From: Treponema sp.
Lineage (GTDB): Bacteria; Spirochaetota; Spirochaetia; Treponematales; Treponemataceae
DNA length: 17,938 nucleotides
Reading direction: 5' to 3'
Assembly (NCBI GenBank): GCA_017614655.1
Contig: JAGABO010000214.1
Location: 1 to 17,938 of the forward strand
The notes beneath the pieces are model-generated. The model worked only from the letters and a program-made list of their open reading frames with translations. It ran no database searches and had not been told where the DNA came from. Below, piece after piece: positions 12,148 through 17,938 of this stretch; position 1 is the first letter of the stretch; the number at the start of each line of letters is the position of its first letter. The position numbers and the translations under genes are program-made.

Positions 12148-13149
12148 ATGAAAAAATTATTTTCTGTTTTAATTCTTACTGCAATGACAGCCGGTTTTAT
12201 TTTTGCAAATTCAGGAAGTTATATAAGAATTACTTCTTATGATGATGAATCTTACGTTTACTCATACAATCCAAGCCTTGACGGCGAAAAATACTGTTTT
12301 AAGGGAGCTGTTTCTCCTGACTGTGTTTCTGTGCGCTGTATATGGAGCGGAACAAGTCATGATGCAATAGTTGACTATATCCTGAACGGTTCGAAAAAAA
12401 CATCCGGCATAGATGATTTTGTGCTTACAAAATATATTCCCGGTTCAACAGAGTTTGAGTACTTTGCAGGCGGAAAACTTGACAACCTGCAGTGGGGTTC
12501 AAACTATTATCTCTTTATAGCAAAGTTTAAGGACGGAACATATAAAAGCACAAGGCGAACTTTCTTTGTACATCAGGGCGGTATGGCCGAAAAAGGTAAG
12601 CCTGTAATCTATCTTTATCCATTAAAGAAAACGGATGTTTCCGTAAAGGTTGAACCGAAAGGCGGCGTTACCGTTTCTATTCCTGAATACAAAAAAGGCT
12701 GGAAAGTTACGGCAGAACCGGACGGAAAAATTACCGATAAAAAGACTAAAAAAGAATATCCTTATCTTTTCTGGGAAAGCAATGACTACACAGGTGCTGT
12801 TGATACGGCAGAAGGATTTGTCGTAAAAACATCAGAACTGGAATCATTCTTTGATGAAAAACTCTGTATCCTTGGTCTTAACGAAAAAGAAATTTCAGAT
12901 TTTAAGGAATTCTGGATTCCGGAAATCAATAAGGAAGAAAAGCCTTTCACCTTCATAACTTTCTATTCACAGGAAAAAATAAATAAGGAAGTTCCTCTTA
13001 CAATTTCTCCAAAACCGGATTCGGTAATACGCGTTTATTTTGATCACCTCGGTCTTGATGAAATAATAGAAACTGCTGAGCAGAACTTAACACCGGTTCA
13101 AAGAAGCGGATTTTCCGTTGTTGAATGGGGCGGAAGAAAATATAAATGA
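12148..13149 (+). CDS. exported protein of the conserved KPVIYLYP type, function unknown
   Basis: A 333-residue protein with a signal peptide (MKKLFSVLILTAMTAGFIFA, likely cleavage after Ala20). The N-terminal part, about residues 21-145, is beta-rich and has no family I recognise. Residues 150 to the end match a widespread but uncharacterised secreted domain, recognisable by KPVIYLYP (151-158), then PEYKKGW (179-185), YLFWE (206-210), LGLNEKE (242-248), FWIPE (255-259), PKPDSVIRV (288-296) and a terminal FSVVEWGG (322-329). I know this pattern from many bacterial surface or cell-envelope proteins with no assigned activity. The ATG follows AGGCGGAG at a spacing of 6. The stop overlaps the next start as ATGA, so this protein and the MEMO lipoprotein are translationally coupled and probably act in the same envelope process. 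Confidence 0.75.
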   Translation: MKKLFSVLILTAMTAGFIFANSGSYIRITSYDDESYVYSYNPSLDGEKYCFKGAVSPDCVSVRCIWSGTSHDAIVDYILNGSKKTSGIDDFVLTKYIPGSTEFEYFAGGKLDNLQWGSNYYLFIAKFKDGTYKSTRRTFFVHQGGMAEKGKPVIYLYPLKKTDVSVKVEPKGGVTVSIPEYKKGWKVTAEPDGKITDKKTKKEYPYLFWESNDYTGAVDTAEGFVVKTSELESFFDEKLCILGLNEKEISDFKEFWIPEINKEEKPFTFITFYSQEKINKEVPLTISPKPDSVIRVYFDHLGLDEIIETAEQNLTPVQRSGFSVVEWGGRKYK

Positions 13150-14723
13150 AAAAAATAAAAAGCTTTCTTAAGCTTTTACCGGCAGTAATTCTGCTTTCTT
13201 CATGTGCGTCTTTTAAAACAGGAGGAAAGGTTTTTAAGGCGGGCTATGTATATCAGAATGACCGGAACATGTGGAATCACATTTTTAAAATGGCAGAGCC
13301 TTATGTGGTTCCACAAATCTTTCCTTCTTCTGTAATTCTTCCTCATCATGACATTACAGAACGGCAGCTGAACAGTTTTTACAGTGCAGTTTCTTCCATA
13401 AATAATCATCCGTCTGTTATCGTAATGCTTTGCACGGATCACTTTGAGCAGGGTAAAAAAAATATAACGGTTCCAAAAAATACCAGCTGGCTTACTCCCG
13501 ACGGAGAACTATGTGTTAATGAAAAATTACTTTCTTCCATAATAAATACTCCTGAACTAAAGGGGAAAGTTTCTTCGCAGGATAAAATATGGAATATTGA
13601 ACACGGAATCTTTATTCATACTCCGTTTCTTAAACATTATTTTCCGGATACAGAAATCATACCGTTTCTCTTAAAAGGATTTTCTTCTGACAGAGACTTT
13701 GAAGATTACATAAAACTTGGACAGGTACTTGCAAATAAACTTCCGGAAGATGCTTTTGTTGTTGCTTCAGTTGATTTATCACATTATCAGATTCCTGCAT
13801 GGACAGACATTCATGATGAAGTTACGGAAAACACGATTCAAAATATGGAAAATCCGCGGCATCTGGAAATCGACAGCCCGGAGAGTATAAGCTGCCTTTT
13901 TGAATATAATTATGTGCGCGGTTATACAAAACCTGTTCTTATACATAAAACATCAACTTATGATTTTATTCCCGAAGAAAAAGTTGTCTGCACGTCTCAT
14001 CAGTACTGGTCTTTTTTTAAACAGGGAATCATTACGGAGGAAGAAGAAAAATCTTTTAAGGACGCCGCTCTTAAAAACGGACAGCGTATAAATGAGTGTG
14101 ATTATGAAAATCAGTTAAATCAGAATATCCTGCTGCTTGGAAGCGGAAACATGAACGAAGGAATCAGGGAATTCTGGTACTGGGACCGCTATAAAAAATC
14201 AGATGATCCGTCAGAAATTTTACTGCACGAAATGGCCGGAAGTGAAGCAAGATTTCTTACAGGTTTTGATGCAATAATTTTTGATCCGCCGGCTGGAACT
14301 GTATACACAAAAAAACTTCACGGAACAACGCTTACAGTTTTTTCCACCGGAGTAAATTTAGAAGGAATCGGTACTGAAGAAAAAAAATCTCCTGAATTAA
14401 AGGGACTTGTAATAAATGCACGCTCCGGAGAAGAATACCCGCCGGAGGAAAAAGCCGCAGCCCTTCTTTCTTTATATGATTTTATCCTCTTCCGTTCAGA
14501 AGATGATTCAAAAGATGTCCTTGTTTTTATAAAAAAAGCCGGTAAAGATTTTGAAGTTCAGAAATTCAATCTTGGAATTCTTTATTCAAAAGAAAAACGG
14601 CATATACGGGGAGCTGTTCTTTCTCTTTCCTGGAAAAACGGCATTCTGACTCCGTTAAGCATTTCCTACGAAAGTGAAAACGGAATTCCTCCTGCAATTG
14701 AGCAGTATTCAGGAGAGCCGTAA
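13146..14723 (+). CDS. MEMO-domain lipoprotein (AmmeMemoRadiSam protein B-like) with extra C-terminal region
   Basis: A 525-residue predicted lipoprotein. The signal sequence ends in lipobox LSSC with Cys20 as the lipidation site. Residues about 55-295 look like a MEMO domain: VILPHHDI (63-70), VIVMLCTDHFEQG (91-103), SWLTPDGEL (114-121), IEHGIFIHTPFL (151-162), ASVDLSHY (207-214) and TSHQYWSF (283-290). MEMO proteins share a fold with class II extradiol dioxygenases and bind metal ions through His/Cys residues; the bacterial reaction is unknown. Residues about 325-525 are an extra domain starting NILLLGSGNMNEGIREF. It faintly recalls CapA-like proteins, but I would not assign it. The usual partners AMMECR1 and radical-SAM protein are not beside it. 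Coupled to the upstream exported protein by a 4-base overlap. Confidence 0.75.
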   Translation: MKKIKSFLKLLPAVILLSSCASFKTGGKVFKAGYVYQNDRNMWNHIFKMAEPYVVPQIFPSSVILPHHDITERQLNSFYSAVSSINNHPSVIVMLCTDHFEQGKKNITVPKNTSWLTPDGELCVNEKLLSSIINTPELKGKVSSQDKIWNIEHGIFIHTPFLKHYFPDTEIIPFLLKGFSSDRDFEDYIKLGQVLANKLPEDAFVVASVDLSHYQIPAWTDIHDEVTENTIQNMENPRHLEIDSPESISCLFEYNYVRGYTKPVLIHKTSTYDFIPEEKVVCTSHQYWSFFKQGIITEEEEKSFKDAALKNGQRINECDYENQLNQNILLLGSGNMNEGIREFWYWDRYKKSDDPSEILLHEMAGSEARFLTGFDAIIFDPPAGTVYTKKLHGTTLTVFSTGVNLEGIGTEEKKSPELKGLVINARSGEEYPPEEKAAALLSLYDFILFRSEDDSKDVLVFIKKAGKDFEVQKFNLGILYSKEKRHIRGAVLSLSWKNGILTPLSISYESENGIPPAIEQYSGEP

Positions 14724-14745
14724 TCTAAATACGTTATATGTTATA

Positions 14746-14774
14746 TTGAAAACACCTGCAAAAAATGTTAGACT
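14746..14774 (+). promoter_or_regulatory. thrA promoter
   Basis: TTGAAA (14746-14751), 17-bp spacer and TAGACT (14769-14774). The leader would be about 30 bases, too short for a threonine-type attenuator peptide. Confidence 0.5.
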
Positions 14775-14811
14775 GTTCCTCAAAAAAACGAAGAATTTAC
14801 CGAGGAAAAGT

Positions 14812-16977
14812 ATGCTTACATTAAAGTTTGGCGGAACAAGTATGGGATCAGCCCGCCGCATTTTAGACAGCGTAGAAATCATGACTGGCCGTGCAAAGAC
14901 AGACCGTATTTCAGTAGTAGTAAGTGCAGTAGCAGGAGTTTCAAACAAGCTTCAGGCTGCAATTGACGGGTGCACGGGAGGAAATTCCGCAGAGAGCTAC
15001 GTAAGCGAACTCCGCCTTGTTCATTCAGAAATCTGTGCAGAGATAAAGGCATCCGTGCCGGAGTTTGATTCGGCATCAGTTTCTTCAAAAATAGAAGTTT
15101 ACCTTTCTGAACTCGATAAGCTCCTTACGGGTATTTCGACATTCGGTGAGTGTCCTTCCGGAGTGCACTGCCGCATCATGGGTATGGGTGAACTTATGTG
15201 CGCTCCGATTGTAGAAGCCGTCCTTCTTGCAAAAAAGCAGAGCGTACTTCTTCTTGATTCACGCAAGTTCATTTATACGACCGGTGACCAGAAAGAAGGT
15301 GACCCGGACTATTCACACTGTGCAGATGCCTTTGCTGATTACCGTGACGGTTCAGCCCGCATGGCACAGATTCTTCTTTTCCCGGGCTTTATCTGTTCAT
15401 GGATAAGCGGAACAGGTGCAAAACCTGTAATGGGGCTTCTTGGTCGCAACGGTTCTGATTTTTCTGCTGCAATCGTAGGTTCGTGCCTCGGTGCTTCAAA
15501 AGTAGAATTCTGGACAGACGTAGACGGAATTTATTCAGCAGATCCGAGAATCATAAAGGATGCCGTTCTTGTAAATGACATGAGCTATGAAGAAGCAATG
15601 GAGCTTTCGTTCTTCGGAAGCAAAGTTCTTCATCCTAAAACACTTGCTCCTCTTGCCGCAAAAAACATCGAAGCCTGGAGTTTAAACAGCCACAATCCGG
15701 CTTCCCGTGGAACACGCATTGCCCGCGGTCCTTTTGTTGATGACAAGTCAGGTCCTGTACGCGGAATAAGCTGCCTTAAGGACTGCGCAATGATTTCTGT
15801 AACAGGAGCAGGCATGAAGGGCCGTAAGGGAATGGCTGCCCGTATTTTCTCTGCAGTAAGCAATGCAGGAATTTCCGTTCTTCTTATTACTCAGTCTTCA
15901 TCAGAATACACGGTTTCTTTCTGTGTAAGAAAAGCGTATGCCCAGAAAGTTCAGGACATCCTTAAGACAGAGTTTGCCCTCGAAATCAGTACAAAGCTTT
16001 TAAATCCTATCGAAGTTTATGACGACCTTGCAATCGTTTCCATCATCGGTGATGCCATGAAGCAGAAGAGGGGAGTTGCAGGAACTTTCTTTGACTCTCT
16101 TGCAAGCCGCGACATCAACATCAAGGCAATCGCACAGGGCTCTTCCGAGCGTTCCATTTCTGCCGTAATCAAAGCCGAGGACGGAGACATGGCAGTCCGT
16201 GTAGTCCATCAGTTCTTCTTCAATACCGTTCAGTCAATTCAGGTTTATGCATTCGGTGCCGGTACTATCGGAGGAACGATGCTTGACCAGATCAACGAGC
16301 AGCATGATGCTCTTCTTGAACAGGGAATCGACGTCCGCGTAATGGCAATTGCAAATATCGACGGAATGATTTTTAACGCAGACGGAATCAAGCTTGACGG
16401 CTGGCGCGATAAGGTTAAGGAAGAAGGAAAGAAAACTAACCTTGATGAAATCCTTGACTTTGTAAAAGAGACGAAGCCTCTTAATCCGATTTTTGTTGAC
16501 TGTACTGCAAGCTATGATCTTCCGGAACGTTACATCGACATCCTTAAAGCCGGAATGAACATTGCAACTCCGAACAAGCGCGCTAACTCAATGAGCATGG
16601 ACTTCTACCACAAGCTCCGCGAAACTGCAAACGAAATGCACGTGCGCTTCCTCTATGAAACAAACGTTGGTGCAGGTCTTCCTATTATTGACACCCTCCA
16701 GAATCTCTTTAAGTCGGGCGACAAGCTTACAGGCTTTAACGGAATCATGTCCGGTTCACTTTCTTATATTTTCGGAAAACTTGATGAAGGAAAGAAATTC
16801 AGTGAAGCCGTTCTTGAAGCAAAAGAACTCCGCTACACAGAGCCGGATCCGCGTGACGACCTTAAGGGAACAGACGTTGCCCGTAAGGCTCTTATCATAG
16901 CCCGTGAAGCCGGAATGGAAATCGAACTTGAAGACATCGAAATGCTTTCAATATTCCCGGAAGGATTCAATCTCTAA
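14812..16977 (+). CDS. thrA: bifunctional aspartokinase/homoserine dehydrogenase, cut by an in-frame TAA
   Basis: A ThrA-type fusion that phosphorylates aspartate and reduces aspartate semialdehyde to homoserine on the way to threonine and methionine. Aspartokinase: KFGGTS (5-10) and GRNGSDFSA (211-219). Two ACT domains begin near Met327 and Leu406 and would sense an end product. Homoserine dehydrogenase: the nucleotide-binding loop GAGTIGG (482-488), NKRANS (588-593) and EPDPRDDLKGTD (677-688) with catalytic Asp and Lys. Codon 722 is TAA (16975-16977), yet homologous sequence continues in the same frame to 17304. The 721-residue product lacks the last about 108 residues, which complete the dehydrogenase, so this product should retain kinase but probably not dehydrogenase activity. 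The ATG at 14812 is chosen over an in-frame one at 14674 because of AGGA five bases upstream and the immediate KFGGTS. Confidence 0.93.
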   Translation: MLTLKFGGTSMGSARRILDSVEIMTGRAKTDRISVVVSAVAGVSNKLQAAIDGCTGGNSAESYVSELRLVHSEICAEIKASVPEFDSASVSSKIEVYLSELDKLLTGISTFGECPSGVHCRIMGMGELMCAPIVEAVLLAKKQSVLLLDSRKFIYTTGDQKEGDPDYSHCADAFADYRDGSARMAQILLFPGFICSWISGTGAKPVMGLLGRNGSDFSAAIVGSCLGASKVEFWTDVDGIYSADPRIIKDAVLVNDMSYEEAMELSFFGSKVLHPKTLAPLAAKNIEAWSLNSHNPASRGTRIARGPFVDDKSGPVRGISCLKDCAMISVTGAGMKGRKGMAARIFSAVSNAGISVLLITQSSSEYTVSFCVRKAYAQKVQDILKTEFALEISTKLLNPIEVYDDLAIVSIIGDAMKQKRGVAGTFFDSLASRDINIKAIAQGSSERSISAVIKAEDGDMAVRVVHQFFFNTVQSIQVYAFGAGTIGGTMLDQINEQHDALLEQGIDVRVMAIANIDGMIFNADGIKLDGWRDKVKEEGKKTNLDEILDFVKETKPLNPIFVDCTASYDLPERYIDILKAGMNIATPNKRANSMSMDFYHKLRETANEMHVRFLYETNVGAGLPIIDTLQNLFKSGDKLTGFNGIMSGSLSYIFGKLDEGKKFSEAVLEAKELRYTEPDPRDDLKGTDVARKALIIAREAGMEIELEDIEMLSIFPEGFNL

Positions 16978-17304
16978 GTAACTCCTGATGAATTAATCAA
17001 GCTCCTTCCTGAACTTGATTCTTATTTTGCAGATAAGATGGCAGCCCTTAAGAAAGAAGGAAAGGTTCTGCGCATGGGAGCTTCCATTAAAGACGGAAAG
17101 GTTTCTGTCGGAATGCTCGAAGTTGGTGAAGATGATCCTCTTTACAGTGTACGCGGCGGAGAAAATGCTTTTGTTTTCCACACTGCACGCTATACACCGA
17201 TTCCGCTTACCGTAAAGGGATACGGAGCAGGTGCCGGAGTTACTGCAGCCGGTGTATTCGGAGATATCCTCCGCACTGTAAGCTGGAACGTGCTTACATT
17301 TTAA
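16978..17304 (+). pseudogene. thrA: C-terminal part of thrA beyond the in-frame stop
   Basis: Continues in exactly the thrA frame after TAA 16975-16977. It encodes 108 residues matching the homoserine dehydrogenase C-terminus, including EGKVLRM, the stretch VGEDDPLYSVRGGENAFVF and KGYGAGAGVTAAGVFGDIL, and ends at a normal TAA (17302-17304). It has no further lesion. The first in-frame ATG is at 17038, without a good ribosome-binding site, so independent translation seems unlikely. Read together with the upstream part, it gives an 830-codon gene, close to E. coli ThrA (820). It is either a recent nonsense mutation, a sequencing error, or a recoded stop. Confidence 0.85.
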
Positions 17305-17387
17305 AAGACTGGAACCTCAAAAACTAAAAGCAGCGAGTTTCATTTTTTAGAAGTATTTTTTAAACATCATTCTTAAGGAGGAGCGGT

Positions 17388-17938
17388 ATGGTTATTGTAC
17401 TTAAAAAAGATTCTTCAGAAAATCAGAAGGAAAAAATACGCTCCTTTCTTAAAGAGAGAAGTTTTAAACTCAACGAAATCGAAGGCGAAGAAGATACCGT
17501 CATTGCCGCAGTAGGACGCGTCTCTATGGACGTAAACGAAGTGGCACTTCTTGACGGAGTTCAGCGCGTTATTCCGATAAGCCGTCCTTATAAGCTTGCA
17601 AGCCGTGAGTTTAAGAGAGAAAGTTCTGTTGTAGAAATTAAAAACAGCCGCGGCCAGATAATAAGAATCGGCGGTCAGCGGGTTACGGTAATTGCAGGTC
17701 CGAGTGCGGTAGAAAGCCGTGAGCAGATTTTTGAAATTGCAAAAAATGTTGCTTCAAGCGGAGCTGTTCTTCTTCGGGGAGGAACCTTTAAGCCAAGTTC
17801 TTCTCCGTACAGTTTTCAGGGGCTTGGAGAAAAAGGGCTTAAACTTCTTAAGGAAGCAGGCGATAAATACGGACTTCCGGTTGTTACGGAAATTGATTCA
17901 GAAAGCCTTATTCCGATGATGAAGGATTATGTTGACGT
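17388..17938 (+). CDS. DAHP synthase-like protein (type I-beta), 3' end outside window
   Basis: The first 183 codons of a protein like 3-deoxy-7-phosphoheptulonate synthase, the entry enzyme of the shikimate pathway, which joins PEP and erythrose-4-phosphate. Residues 1 to about 72 form the ferredoxin-like N-terminal regulatory domain, ending in RPYKLASREF. The barrel then starts: VIAGPSAVESREQ, LLRGGTFKPSSSPYSFQGLG and GLPVVTEID. The normal signature GPCS reads GPSA, so the metal-binding Cys is Ser106 (17703-17705). The substrate-phosphate motif KPRTSPY reads KPSSSPY, so its Arg is Ser137. Spacing between the two sites (31 residues) is normal. A very strong ribosome-binding site AAGGAGGAG (17375-17383) precedes the ATG. 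The gene lies 83 bases after thrA with no clear terminator between them, so co-transcription is possible. Confidence 0.85.
   Translation, partial: MVIVLKKDSSENQKEKIRSFLKERSFKLNEIEGEEDTVIAAVGRVSMDVNEVALLDGVQRVIPISRPYKLASREFKRESSVVEIKNSRGQIIRIGGQRVTVIAGPSAVESREQIFEIAKNVASSGAVLLRGGTFKPSSSPYSFQGLGEKGLKLLKEAGDKYGLPVVTEIDSESLIPMMKDYVD

Noticed and set aside
14674..14811. 46-residue N-terminal extension of thrA
   Set aside because: It overlaps the end of the MEMO gene and includes the likely promoter; the ATG at 14812 has a ribosome-binding site and begins directly with the aspartokinase motif.
16975..16977. Selenocysteine or pyrrolysine codon in thrA
   Set aside because: The codon is TAA; selenocysteine uses TGA and pyrrolysine TAG.
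17038..17304. Separate small gene in the thrA 3' part
   Set aside because: It is in the thrA frame, encodes the homoserine dehydrogenase C-terminus and lacks a convincing ribosome-binding site, so it is treated as the remainder of thrA.
17719..17919. 66-residue frame inside the last gene
   Set aside because: It is in a different frame from the conserved DAHP-synthase-like protein and shows no homologous motif.

Overview
The window looks like chromosomal DNA of a spirochaete, most likely a commensal or free-living Treponema. This is inferred from the overall character of the proteins, a short ParC-like topoisomerase A subunit, a predicted small outer-membrane barrel, an isolated MEMO-domain lipoprotein, and intergenic palindromic repeats of a kind I associate with this genus. 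No rRNA, tRNA, phage, IS transposase or CRISPR array is visible. Most genes are housekeeping or biosynthetic.

Layout. (1) 1-3210, plus strand: the 3' part of a topoisomerase IV A subunit, a six-helix membrane protein and a YigZ/IMPACT protein, each overlapping the next, so one translationally coupled unit. A bidirectional terminator (3222-3259) separates it from (2) 3275-8791, minus strand: gph-mutS2 as one pair, then argR-pgi from its own promoter. The argR promoter carries an ARG-box-like palindrome, and its -10 lies so close to the ATG that the mRNA may be leaderless. A nested inverted repeat fills the mutS2-argR gap. (3) 8792-9204: a gene-free 413-bp stretch with two related palindromic elements. 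(4) 9205-11117, plus strand: a small predicted outer-membrane barrel and an iron-ADH-family protein that lacks two of the four usual metal ligands. It is followed by a possible small RNA (about 11159-11260) ending in a strong terminator. (5) 11268-12026, minus strand: a secreted TPR-like protein. (6) 12148-14723, plus strand: a secreted KPVIYLYP-type protein overlapping a MEMO-domain lipoprotein with an extra C-terminal region. (7) 14812-17938, plus strand: amino-acid biosynthesis, with a ThrA-type aspartokinase/homoserine dehydrogenase interrupted by one in-frame TAA, then the first part of a DAHP-synthase-like gene that runs off the window.

The strongest points for follow-up are the clean TAA inside thrA with well-conserved coding sequence on both sides, two metalloenzyme homologues with substituted metal ligands (iron-ADH and DAHP synthase), the leaderless, ARG-box-controlled argR start, and the palindromic elements at 8844-9143. 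I do not see a clearly new multi-gene defence or mobile system. The least-described unit is the exported-protein pair at 12148-14723.
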